In this document: piece by piece, positions 45,161-53,666 of the stretch | Layout: each line of letters starts with the position of its first letter | Position numbering within the stretch: the first letter of the stretch is position 1 | Source of the DNA: an uncultured Bacillota bacterium | GTDB lineage: Bacteria; Bacillota; Clostridia; Lachnospirales; Lachnospiraceae | Reading direction: 5' to 3' | Assembly: GCA_949291945.1 (NCBI GenBank) | Contig: CASEXH010000016.1 | Span: 1-64,000 of the forward strand | Length of the DNA stretch: 64,000 bases | Notes under the pieces: model-generated | Seen by the model: only the letters and a program-made list of their open reading frames with translations | What the model was told of the DNA's origin: nothing | The model's database searches: none | Translations under genes and position numbers: made by a program

Positions 45161-45619
45161 CTATCTTTTTTTCTCCACTACACTTTTTGTCCGCTGCTTT
45201 ACCGGAGGACATATTTCTGACAGCTGCTTATATAAAATCTGCTTATACTCCCAATGCTTATTAAAATACGCAATCGTTGCCGGCGTCTGAGGCCCAAACC
45301 AATAATCTCTCATGTCCTGCTTGCTCATGTTCTTGTTAAGTTCTTCCATTTTCTGTCCATAATCCGCAAAAATCTCTTTTGCTTCAGAGGAGTGCAGGGT
45401 ATCTTTATATCGTTTAATACTGGGGTGGTCTCCCCGCAGTTCGATCTGCATACTGTCATCAAGTTCAAAGATTTTCTGATCCAGCCCTCTCTGACCGCCT
45501 TCCCTATATGCTTTCGTAAGCTTTTCACTGAGGCGTGACCGGAATGCTCCCGGTTCTTCTGGATCTCTTGCGGATATATAAACACCATCTTTCTTTACGG
45601 TTATCCGGTTAATCTGCAT
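45161..45619 (-). CDS. Hypothetical protein of the element
   Basis: The 152-residue soluble protein has no membrane segment. A middle part (LRGDHPSIKRY) and a C-terminal YWFGPQTPATIAYF stand out; this layout is common in ICE accessory genes but has no function I can name. The ATG at 45619 has GAGAGGTGG upstream. It is flanked by two hairpins: the terminator downstream and a GAAGAGGC...GCCTCTTC stem (45662-45688) upstream. Confidence 0.55.
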   Translation of the reverse strand: MQINRITVKKDGVYISARDPEEPGAFRSRLSEKLTKAYREGGQRGLDQKIFELDDSMQIELRGDHPSIKRYKDTLHSSEAKEIFADYGQKMEELNKNMSKQDMRDYWFGPQTPATIAYFNKHWEYKQILYKQLSEICPPVKQRTKSVVEKKR

Positions 45620-45721
45620 AAAAACCACCTCTCTTTAAATCCGGGATTCCCATTCAATAGAGAAGAGGCCGCCTGTTGCAGCCTCTTCCCTATATGTCAT
45701 ATAAACTCCTGCCTGCAAAGA

Positions 45722-48700
45722 TTACATTCTGCGTCTTCTGCGCAGTACTCTTCCTGCATTTTTCTTATGGAGCATAAGAATCACCGCCAGGCCGGCACCG
45801 CCTGCCAGAAGTCCCATGACTGGCAAAAGCCAGTTGGTATCATCTCCCGTCTGCGGTATATCTGTTGTCACTACCGGAGCCTTTTCATTCTGGATCTCTT
45901 TAAGGACTTCGATCACTGGTGTCTGATCGTCCTTATATTCAAAAGTGATCTCCCATTCTTCTTTTGATTCCTGGTATCCGTCCAGCGCCTTTGTTTCTTT
46001 CAGTACATAAACCGTAGATTCTTTAAAAGCACCGTTTTCATATACGCCGATCGGAAGCTGCTCTGTTTCTGCATTTCCATCTTTATCCGTGACAAGAGAT
46101 GTGACCTCTTTACCGGATTCTTTTTCATAAAGCGTAAATTCTACTCCTTCCAGATTATCCCCGGTTTCTCCATCTGTCTTATGGATTTTCAGGACTCCCA
46201 TCACACGTTCATCCTTCATTTCCACTTTCTGGATTTTTCCGGTCTCCTGAACAGTAAACGTTACATCATTTGCCACAACATATCCGTCAACGGCTGCCTC
46301 TTCATGAAGAGTATATTCTCCTGTCGGCAGATACTCGATCAGGTGTTCCTCACCAGAGATCCATTCTTCTATGACCTTACCGTCTTTATCAAGGATCTGT
46401 AATTTTGCTCCCTGGATTTCTTTTCCGTCTGTAATGTCCGTTTTAGAAATAGAAACCTTTGTATGATCGTCCTTCATTTCCACTTTCTGGACCTCGCCAG
46501 TCTCTTCTACAGTAAACGGGACATCCTCCGCACGCACATACCCCTGCTCTGTCGGTGCTTGCTCTTCATGGAGTATATATTCTCCCGGTGCTAACGCATA
46601 AACGGTATGAGGTTCTTTGCCGGATACCCATTCTTCGACTACATTTCCGTCTTTATCGAGTATCTGCAGTTTCGCACCCTCTACTTCCTGTCCGCCGGTC
46701 AGGTCTGTTTTGGTAAACTCTGTCACTGTCGGCTGATTTTCAATCTCACAAGACAGTTCGATCACTTCAAGAGTAGGATCTGTGTAGGAGGCATCCAGAT
46801 GATAAACTTCATCATTCGGCAGGTATCCTGGTTTATTCCCGGTCTCTTTCACATAATACAGGCCATGAGGCAGGTCTGCCTGGAAAATAAGTTCTCCTGC
46901 GGAATCCGTTGTTCCTGATTCAATCATAGAATCTTTCGCAACGATCACTTCCCCAGCCGCATTTTTAATGTCTTCTTCTGCATACAGTCCAAAGACAACG
47001 CCTTCAATCGCCTCTCCCGTAACAGAGTCCTTTTTCACAACTTCCACAGAAATGTGCTGTCTCTCATTGGTCAGGCCCATTGTTACATAGTCAACTGCGG
47101 TTTCCTGTCCATCATACTTAATCTCAAAATCTTTCTTCTCTGGATCAAGGATGCAGTTCTGTCCGGCTTTTTCTTCTACCAGATAGTATTTTCCGATAGG
47201 CAGGTTATTCAGGACCGCTTTCCCTTCACTGTCTGTTACCAGTTTTCCTACCAGATCATCTTTGTTATATTTCACGATCCGGTTGCCCTCATCATCTGTC
47301 TGGCCGTCCGGAGTGTAGATGGTCTCTCTTGCATAAACGGCAAATTCTGCGCCTTCAATGCCTCCAACTTCATATGTAAATTCATAGCCGGCGCTCTTAT
47401 CCATCACCTCTTCGCCAGTGATAAATTCAGACACCGCATTTACCAGTGACGCAGCGCCATTTTTTATCTTTGCAAGCAGCTTGTCTTCAATCTTCTCTGC
47501 CCCTGTCAGTTTTTCCCCGGTTTTATTCAGTGTAAGGCTTCCCACAGCTTCATCATTGAACTGTTCTACCACAACGATAAACTTTCCGGTCTCTTCTTCC
47601 ACCTGGAAGGCTGTATTGGAATCTACCGTGATCGTGATCGGTGCTTTGCCGACGCTCTGGTATTCCCCTTCTGTCGTTACCTGGTTCAGCGGGATTTCCT
47701 CACCCTCGGAAACAAGGCTGTTTTCACTTCCTGCAAGTACATAGGAATCCGGAGCCTGCACTTCTTCAATACGGTATGTACCGCATTTTAACTGTTCCGG
47801 TGTGATCAGATATCCTTCTTCATTGGTCTGGAAAACAGAAACCGTTTCTTTTTCAGGATAACGGACGATCATCTCCACATACTTCTCTGCTTCTACATCG
47901 TAGATCTTATAGGACGCACTGTTATCCAGCACTGTCTCCTGTGTCTGTGCGTCTTTCTTTACGATCTTCAGATAGAACTGCAGCGGACGGTCATCAAAGA
48001 TCCGCCAAACCTGCGGTTCCCGGCTGTCCTCTGTGATATGGACAATAAAGGGATTCACATTTTTTAAGTTTTCCGGAGTTGTGGATTCAAAGACCACATA
48101 TTCGCCGTAAGGAAGTTCCGGGCTCTTCAGATATCCTTTCCTGTCTGTAAACAGTTCCGGTACATGGATCTTTTCCCCATTTTCATAGTAAGAAGCGGTT
48201 TCATCCTGGCTGTAATCATACCCGATAAAATCCTCTGCGGAAAATGTACTTCCGTTTGATGGTACAAGACTTCCATCTTTTACCCCGGACAGCTCACGGA
48301 TCAGGAAAATCTTGAATCCTGCGCCTTCCACCAGATCGGTTTCTGTCTGCTCTCCGTCCTCGGAAATCTTAATCAGCTGAAATGCCTGTTTCTTCACAGT
48401 CTCTTTTACTGTCACATCTCTGTGTACGATCTTCACTTCCTGCCCTTCATAATCAACTGTGACAGGATATTCCGTTTCATCCAGCAGATACCCTTCCGCC
48501 GGCTCCAGCTCTTTTACATAATAATTTCCCAGATACAGGTCCGTAAAATCCAAAGTTCCTTCACTGGAAATCTGTCCCTGGGCTACAAGTTCATCTTTTT
48601 TATACACAGTTCCGCTCTTTTTGTTCGGATACTGAATGTCCCCGGCAGCGTAAAGGCCGTATCTTGCCCCTGTCATTACTGCGTCTCCCTGTGTAATAAA

Positions 48701-51166
48701 GTCTTCGGTATCCTTGTCGATCTTATTTACATGGATTTCTCCACGGACCTCTTCATTGGAAAATTCATGCTCGAATGTGTACAGATAAGTCTCATCATCC
48801 TTATACTCATAAGTGAAACTGTATACAGCATCCGACTTATAATATTTATCCGGTGCCTGTATCTCCTTTACACTGTACTGAAAACCTAACGGAATATCTG
48901 CTTGAAATACAGCATTTCCATCTGTATCTGATGTAACCTGCTCGATCAGTGTTCCCTTGCTGACGATCACGTTTCCGTCTATATTTGTAATATCGCTTGC
49001 GGCATAAAGTCCGAACACGGCTCCTTCCAAAGTAACGCCGTCATTTGCAGATTTCTTAACGACATTTACATGGATATCCGGTCTTTCATTGCTATATGCT
49101 GCTTCTCCCGTTGCCAGTTCAACCGTCTGCCCCGCATAAGACAAAGTAACATACTGTGTCCTTGCTTCCTCAGTTTTCCCGATCACCAGACCTTCCGGGG
49201 CCTGTTCTTCCACGATCTTATATTTACCGAGATACAGTTCCGCAGTTGCTGCGCTGCCGTCTGCTCCGGTTTCAATCCGGGCGACCAGGTCTCCTTCCTT
49301 ATGGATCTTCGTCACTTTATCCTGGCTGTAGATATCTTCCGCTGCATACACAGCATATTTTGCACCTGCATAGGCCGTATCCTCATATACAAAACTGAGG
49401 TTCCCTTCCTCACCGGTTACTCCTGTAAGGACTTCTCCTGTTTTGTGGACGGTGATCTTTCCCTTCTGTTCTTTATTGGTGATAGTCACAGATGTTGTGC
49501 TTCCTGCCTGCAGCTCCACATTGTAAGAAGAAGTATTCAGCTTATATCCCTGTGGAACAGAGATCTCTTTCAGATACATGGTATCCTGTGTTTTCGGAAG
49601 CTCTACTTCAGATGCGCCATTTTCGTCCGTTTCCGGCATTTTCCGAATGAGGTCTGTGCAGCCTTTATCCGAATAAATACCAAAAACTGCGCCGGCAAGA
49701 TTCACTCCCGAAGCATCATCTTTCTTGATCACTTTCACTCTGGCAAGTTCCATCCACTCTACGGAAAAACTTACGGAAGCGCTGCTTTCCTCATAAAATT
49801 CCCCATATCCGATATCCTGTGAAGTTCCCCCGGTGCTGACTACCAGAGTCTTCCACTGGCTCCCGATCTGCCCGTTCAGGGTGCCGGATTTCCAGGTACC
49901 CGTAACCGTCATGGGTGCGCTGAAATAGAAGGTCTGTCCGCCGTAGATCTTGACGCTTCCGCCTGTCTTGCTGTCGCCTCCAACACAGTGGTAAGTAACG
50001 TTTTCCGGCAGTTTCAGTTCTACATAGTTCCGGTGGTCGCCATTCAGGGTAATATTCCCCGTTCTCTGGGCATTCCCCTCTTCATATGCTTTCATATTTG
50101 TGCTTGATAAAGAAATCGCAGCGGTGGGCGGTGCCTCCTGGCTGTAAAGATAATTGATATATTCCCGTACACCGTATTTCTGGATCCCGGACTCATAACA
50201 GCCTACAAATGCGGCGCTTTCCCCTGCATATGCATAGGAGGCAGCCAGATGTGTCAAAATATAGCGCACATCTTCATCATACTGCTGTAAGTACGTTCCC
50301 GTCAGGTCTCCCGGACCGCCGTATCCATAGTAAAGGACTTTCTGCAGGTTCAGGTTAGACTCATAAATATTTGCCACATAATCTGCAGACGGCGGCGAAG
50401 ACTTATTTGATTCGATACAATATGCAATCTTCCCATTGACCGTAAAACGGCAGGTCAGATAACTTCCGAGATCGCTGGGATAATAAAGAGTCTCCCCTTT
50501 TTCAAGGGTCACATTTTCGCTTGCCGCTCTTGTAGCTGCCGCCGCATATGGTACAACTGCAAGGAATACGCCGTCATCCATCATGGTTTCGATCTCTTCT
50601 GCAGCTTCGGGGTCAGCCTCACCATCCTCCCCGGAGCCCTCGTCTTCCGTATCATCCTGGCCGCCCTGGTCCTGCCGGCTCTGCGTTTCTGGCTCTGCTG
50701 CATGGACAATGATCCTGCGGACCATCTGATAAGACGGATGGCCGCTTACCGGCTCCACACAGTACACCGCATGATAAGTACCGGCAGCGCTTGTATCAAA
50801 TTTCTGTCCGTTATCATCAACGGCTTCTTTAAAAGACACTTTGACTTTGGATTCGTCAAAGGTAACACCGGAAAGGTCCTTTGCAGGATCAAAGGTATCC
50901 CCAACTGTCAGGTTTACCTCTTCCGCCGTCACGATCTCATCTGCATCCAATGCGTCCAGAACTTCTGCAAGTTCAGGGAGTTCCTCTGCTGTGCCTGCCG
51001 GCTCAGCCGTTCCCTCCTGCACGTTTGTTTCAGCAGACGTGCCGCCTGTTTCTGCCGCAGCTACGGTCACAGCAGCCTGAAATAATGTAGAACAGCCTAT
51101 CAGCAGCGCCATAGCGCCCGCAATAAATCGGTTTTTGATTTTCACTATGCTTTTGCTCCTTTTCAT
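45722..51166 (-). CDS. Very large CnaB-repeat surface adhesin with a sortase signal
   Basis: The 1814-residue protein has a signal peptide (about 1-38), an Ig-like part (about 60-155), an acidic linker and a thioester-type domain (about 215-345, with YCIES). About eleven CnaB/SpaA-like domains follow (475-1750), with repeated K-K/T-D...G-A-x-F/L motifs and E-rich strands. It ends in a sortase motif IPQTGD, a membrane helix and a basic tail. CnaB domains form isopeptide bonds and make stiff stalks for attachment. In the thioester domain the expected T-Q-x-A is T-H-L-A. The frame's ATG has no ribosome site; GTG at 51145 follows AAGGAG and may be the true start. No sortase is in view. Confidence 0.88.
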   Translation of the reverse strand: MKRSKSIVKIKNRFIAGAMALLIGCSTLFQAAVTVAAAETGGTSAETNVQEGTAEPAGTAEELPELAEVLDALDADEIVTAEEVNLTVGDTFDPAKDLSGVTFDESKVKVSFKEAVDDNGQKFDTSAAGTYHAVYCVEPVSGHPSYQMVRRIIVHAAEPETQSRQDQGGQDDTEDEGSGEDGEADPEAAEEIETMMDDGVFLAVVPYAAAATRAASENVTLEKGETLYYPSDLGSYLTCRFTVNGKIAYCIESNKSSPPSADYVANIYESNLNLQKVLYYGYGGPGDLTGTYLQQYDEDVRYILTHLAASYAYAGESAAFVGCYESGIQKYGVREYINYLYSQEAPPTAAISLSSTNMKAYEEGNAQRTGNITLNGDHRNYVELKLPENVTYHCVGGDSKTGGSVKIYGGQTFYFSAPMTVTGTWKSGTLNGQIGSQWKTLVVSTGGTSQDIGYGEFYEESSASVSFSVEWMELARVKVIKKDDASGVNLAGAVFGIYSDKGCTDLIRKMPETDENGASEVELPKTQDTMYLKEISVPQGYKLNTSSYNVELQAGSTTSVTITNKEQKGKITVHKTGEVLTGVTGEEGNLSFVYEDTAYAGAKYAVYAAEDIYSQDKVTKIHKEGDLVARIETGADGSAATAELYLGKYKIVEEQAPEGLVIGKTEEARTQYVTLSYAGQTVELATGEAAYSNERPDIHVNVVKKSANDGVTLEGAVFGLYAASDITNIDGNVIVSKGTLIEQVTSDTDGNAVFQADIPLGFQYSVKEIQAPDKYYKSDAVYSFTYEYKDDETYLYTFEHEFSNEEVRGEIHVNKIDKDTEDFITQGDAVMTGARYGLYAAGDIQYPNKKSGTVYKKDELVAQGQISSEGTLDFTDLYLGNYYVKELEPAEGYLLDETEYPVTVDYEGQEVKIVHRDVTVKETVKKQAFQLIKISEDGEQTETDLVEGAGFKIFLIRELSGVKDGSLVPSNGSTFSAEDFIGYDYSQDETASYYENGEKIHVPELFTDRKGYLKSPELPYGEYVVFESTTPENLKNVNPFIVHITEDSREPQVWRIFDDRPLQFYLKIVKKDAQTQETVLDNSASYKIYDVEAEKYVEMIVRYPEKETVSVFQTNEEGYLITPEQLKCGTYRIEEVQAPDSYVLAGSENSLVSEGEEIPLNQVTTEGEYQSVGKAPITITVDSNTAFQVEEETGKFIVVVEQFNDEAVGSLTLNKTGEKLTGAEKIEDKLLAKIKNGAASLVNAVSEFITGEEVMDKSAGYEFTYEVGGIEGAEFAVYARETIYTPDGQTDDEGNRIVKYNKDDLVGKLVTDSEGKAVLNNLPIGKYYLVEEKAGQNCILDPEKKDFEIKYDGQETAVDYVTMGLTNERQHISVEVVKKDSVTGEAIEGVVFGLYAEEDIKNAAGEVIVAKDSMIESGTTDSAGELIFQADLPHGLYYVKETGNKPGYLPNDEVYHLDASYTDPTLEVIELSCEIENQPTVTEFTKTDLTGGQEVEGAKLQILDKDGNVVEEWVSGKEPHTVYALAPGEYILHEEQAPTEQGYVRAEDVPFTVEETGEVQKVEMKDDHTKVSISKTDITDGKEIQGAKLQILDKDGKVIEEWISGEEHLIEYLPTGEYTLHEEAAVDGYVVANDVTFTVQETGKIQKVEMKDERVMGVLKIHKTDGETGDNLEGVEFTLYEKESGKEVTSLVTDKDGNAETEQLPIGVYENGAFKESTVYVLKETKALDGYQESKEEWEITFEYKDDQTPVIEVLKEIQNEKAPVVTTDIPQTGDDTNWLLPVMGLLAGGAGLAVILMLHKKNAGRVLRRRRRM

Positions 51167-51180
51167 TTTTTAGTCAATAC

Positions 51181-51209
51181 AAAAAAAGCAGGCCCACACA
51201 AGCCTGCTT
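51181..51209 (-). terminator. Rho-independent terminator before the adhesin gene
   Basis: On the minus strand AAGCAGGC pairs with GCCTGCTT, followed by seven Ts. It ends the upstream partition/replication transcript and so isolates the adhesin gene. Confidence 0.85.
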
Positions 51210-51210
51210 G

Positions 51211-51321
51211 TCATTCCCCACAACCGCAGCCATACATAAAAACCCGGCTATGGGTCCTATATTCAGTTTTTATGTATGACATTGGGTGCGGACGATCCCT
51301 GCTCCAATGCATATACGACAT
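51211..51321 (-). CDS. Possible 36-residue peptide with a Cys-Gly-Cys-Gly end
   Basis: An ATG-started frame directly before the terminator encodes 36 residues ending in MYGCGCGE. AGAAAGGAA precedes the ATG but at very short spacing; a second in-frame ATG three codons on has better spacing. The CGCG end could bind metal. There is no homology support. Confidence 0.35.
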   Translation of the reverse strand: MSYMHWSRDRPHPMSYIKTEYRTHSRVFMYGCGCGE

Positions 51322-51329
51322 TTCCTTTC

Positions 51330-51482
51330 TTATACGCTGCTCCCTGCATGGAAGATCGCCAGAACCAACTGTACTACCAGCAGGAATAAACCAAGTACTA
51401 ACCTTGCTGCCAAACATAACAATTTTGCAATTAATAAAAAAACTGCCGCAAAAAAAGATAAAATCCTCTTTAAAACTGCCAT
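51330..51482 (-). CDS. Small hydrophobic membrane peptide (50 residues)
   Basis: The 50-residue frame has GGAGG 8 nt before its ATG. It consists of a basic start (MAVLKRIL) followed by an almost unbroken hydrophobic stretch broken by two basic residues (about 5-44). It lies directly after the ParR-like gene. It resembles small membrane peptides, either toxin-like or a membrane anchor. The function is unknown. Confidence 0.6.
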   Translation of the reverse strand: MAVLKRILSFFAAVFLLIAKLLCLAARLVLGLFLLVVQLVLAIFHAGSSV

Positions 51483-51495
51483 ATCTGTTTCCTCC

Positions 51496-51924
51496 TTAAT
51501 CGTCTATAAAATCGTAGAATTGAGCGAACTGTAAATCTTTTTCAGAATCGTCCTCTTCTCTCGTTTCCTCACTGGAAGGAACCTTTGCGAGATCTGCAAG
51601 GGAACTTTCCTGCAGCACTTCTCTTACAGATTCCTTCACTATATCAGCGATCCGGCTGATCGGTTCTCCTAAAACTGCATTTTTTATAACCTCTATCAGC
51701 GGTCCGTTTTTCTCTTGAAAATAGCGATTGATATCTTCCGACCGTTTCTCTTCCTCTTCCTGTTTTAAGTACTTGCTGAAATAAACGACTGCTTCTGCAA
51801 TAAAATCATCTTTTGTCCGGAAAATGTCGGGATTATAATTTTTCAAGCAGTGGTATGCCTGTGCATGGACCGGACGGTTTTTATACAGTCTCAGGGAAGT
51901 GGTATATTTCTTCTCATTATCCAT
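51496..51924 (-). CDS. ParR-like partition adaptor candidate
   Basis: The 142-residue protein has a short basic N terminus (SLRLYKNRP), a helical middle part and an acidic C-terminal tail. The size, the ribbon-helix-helix-like start and the position directly after a ParM-like gene match ParR, which links a centromere to ParM filaments and contacts the filament by its C terminus. The sequence alone is not diagnostic. Confidence 0.55.
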   Translation of the reverse strand: MDNEKKYTTSLRLYKNRPVHAQAYHCLKNYNPDIFRTKDDFIAEAVVYFSKYLKQEEEEKRSEDINRYFQEKNGPLIEVIKNAVLGEPISRIADIVKESVREVLQESSLADLAKVPSSEETREEDDSEKDLQFAQFYDFIDD

Positions 51925-51940
51925 ACCCTTTCACATCCTC

Positions 51941-52876
51941 TCATGCGGTCTTTTCATTCTGCATCTTCCTTCTCGCCCTCATAATGCTTTTGACCGCTTC
52001 CTCACACCCTTTTGCATTGGCGCACACGTCTGTCACAAACTTTACATTCCGGTCCTTGTTATTCCCAAAATGCTGGATGATCGAAGCGCCTCCGCCCATG
52101 AAGACCATGTTCGTAAGGTCCAGATTATAATTATTGGACTGGATGATCCCGTAAATCTCTGAAGAATACTCTCTCAGGCACTTCGTGATCTCTGTCCGGT
52201 ACTTATCCGGGCACTCATAATCTCCGTACCGCATAAAGGATTCGATAAAGAACGGGGGAACACTGGTCCCGAGTCTTGCCACCATCTCTTCGTTTACACG
52301 ATTGATACAATATAATGCCGCCTTATCGGATATCCCATAATTTCCGTCCGGCATCCCATCTACGAAACCGACCAGATCCACGGTGCCCCCTCCGATATCG
52401 ATCAGAAGGCAGAACCCAGGATTGTCCTTTATAAGCGTGTGGATCACCACATGCCCCTGCATAAAGACATAAACATTTTCAAGGGTAACATGATAGTGGA
52501 TCCCCTCAAATTTAAAGTGCAGTTCCTTTGTCTTTGCCAGGTATTTCTTAAATCCGTCTTTCTGCTGCTGGAACCGTCTCGGCGGAAGCGCCGTCCCAAG
52601 CCGGACTTTCGCACTTGAAAGTTTCCTGTATTTCAGTTCCTTTGCCAGAGCCGCAAGGGTAAGCAGATAATAATCCTCATTTTCTGTCTTATCTACACGC
52701 TCTGCTGCCGGCACCTGTCCGCCCACATAATATATTTTATTCTGATACTCCAGAATATTTTCCAGATTGTCCGGCCGTGTCTGAAGGGGCTGTATTGCCG
52801 CTGAAAAGACGGAACTTGCGGTTTTCATGTTACGGTTCCCATGGTCGATCCCAATGATCTCTGTATTATTCAACAT
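51941..52876 (-). CDS. ParM/StbA-like actin-family partition ATPase
   Basis: The 311-residue protein has the actin-family nucleotide motifs: IIGIDHGNRNMK (phosphate 1), LLIDIGGGTVDL (phosphate 2) and MVFMGGGAS (adenosine). ParM filaments push low-copy plasmids apart. Here it would stabilise a circular or replicating form of the element. It is followed by the ParR-like gene 16 bp downstream. No obvious centromere repeats lie beside it. Confidence 0.88.
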   Translation of the reverse strand: MLNNTEIIGIDHGNRNMKTASSVFSAAIQPLQTRPDNLENILEYQNKIYYVGGQVPAAERVDKTENEDYYLLTLAALAKELKYRKLSSAKVRLGTALPPRRFQQQKDGFKKYLAKTKELHFKFEGIHYHVTLENVYVFMQGHVVIHTLIKDNPGFCLLIDIGGGTVDLVGFVDGMPDGNYGISDKAALYCINRVNEEMVARLGTSVPPFFIESFMRYGDYECPDKYRTEITKCLREYSSEIYGIIQSNNYNLDLTNMVFMGGGASIIQHFGNNKDRNVKFVTDVCANAKGCEEAVKSIMRARRKMQNEKTA

Positions 52877-52908
52877 CTCTCTACCTCCTGGATTCCTGAT
52901 CCTGCTCT

Positions 52909-53469
52909 CTATCTCGTTGGTGTTTTCTTATCCGGCTGTTTTATTCCCGAAGTCCGGTTCCTTCTCTCCGGCAGAAGTTCCATCTCTTCAAATAGGACAG
53001 ACATCTGCTGTTTTGTCAGCTCAAAAGTCATATCATATGGCATAAAAAGGGAGATCATAACTGCGTCTATATTCTTCCTGCCCCTCTTGTCCTCATGGTA
53101 GATCGTTGTCTCTGCTCCCCATGTGCCGTCGCAGGCTGTATAGAAGTCCTGGCTTCTGCCATCAACACTCACTTTGTACTTTGCAGTATCTACATAGATC
53201 GGCTTTTGATTTATTTTCTGTGTCTCGTACCGGCCATCGGCCATATAGATTTCAATATCTTTCTCCGAAGCGAAACAGATATAGACATTCGTCATATACA
53301 TTCCGTCCTCTTCCATCTCTTCGATATTCAGCCTTGCCATAAACTGTTCTTCCGGCTGATAGTCTACAACCAGTTTTTTCAGCCGCTCTCCCGTTTCCGT
53401 CTCAAAATACCACGGATCACCGATCACAATATGTTCCGGACGTTTTATGCTGTATTCTGCTATGTTCAC
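52909..53469 (-). CDS. Hypothetical protein between Rep/HTH and ParM
   Basis: The 186-residue soluble protein has no recognised family; a beta-rich fold is suggested by alternating strands (MYMTNVYICFASEKDIEIYM). The GTG start overlaps the stop of the HTH gene (GTGA). It is in the replication-partition operon; role unknown. Confidence 0.6.
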   Translation of the reverse strand: MNIAEYSIKRPEHIVIGDPWYFETETGERLKKLVVDYQPEEQFMARLNIEEMEEDGMYMTNVYICFASEKDIEIYMADGRYETQKINQKPIYVDTAKYKVSVDGRSQDFYTACDGTWGAETTIYHEDKRGRKNIDAVMISLFMPYDMTFELTKQQMSVLFEEMELLPERRNRTSGIKQPDKKTPTR

Positions 53470-53660
53470 TGTACACTCTCCTTGATCAATTCATCAATAT
53501 CCCTCTGAAACAGTCTCTGCAGGCGTATCACTACATGGACATTCGGCTTCTGCTCCCCATATTCGATCCTCTGATACGTCCGCAGGCTGATCCCTAACTT
53601 TTCTGACAGTGCCAGCTGAGTCAATCCAAGGGATATCCTCAGCTCCCTTAACTTTGTTAC
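53466..53660 (-). CDS. Small Cro/C1-type helix-turn-helix protein with a disturbed start
   Basis: About 64 codons encode a clear XRE-type HTH (LRISLGLTQLALSEKLGISL then RTYQRIEYG). Its end overlaps the next gene's GTG by 4 bp. No ATG, GTG or TTG opens the frame before the HTH; the codon at the right distance from AAGGGGG is GTA (53660). A GTG at 53670 overlaps the Rep stop (GTGA) but is out of frame, because of an imperfect 10-bp tandem repeat (GTGACAAAGA/GTAACAAAGT). It is either frameshifted or starts unusually. It probably regulates rep. Confidence 0.65.
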   Translation of the reverse strand, partial: VTKLRELRISLGLTQLALSEKLGISLRTYQRIEYGEQKPNVHVVIRLQRLFQRDIDELIKESVQ

Positions 53661-53666
53661 TCTTTG

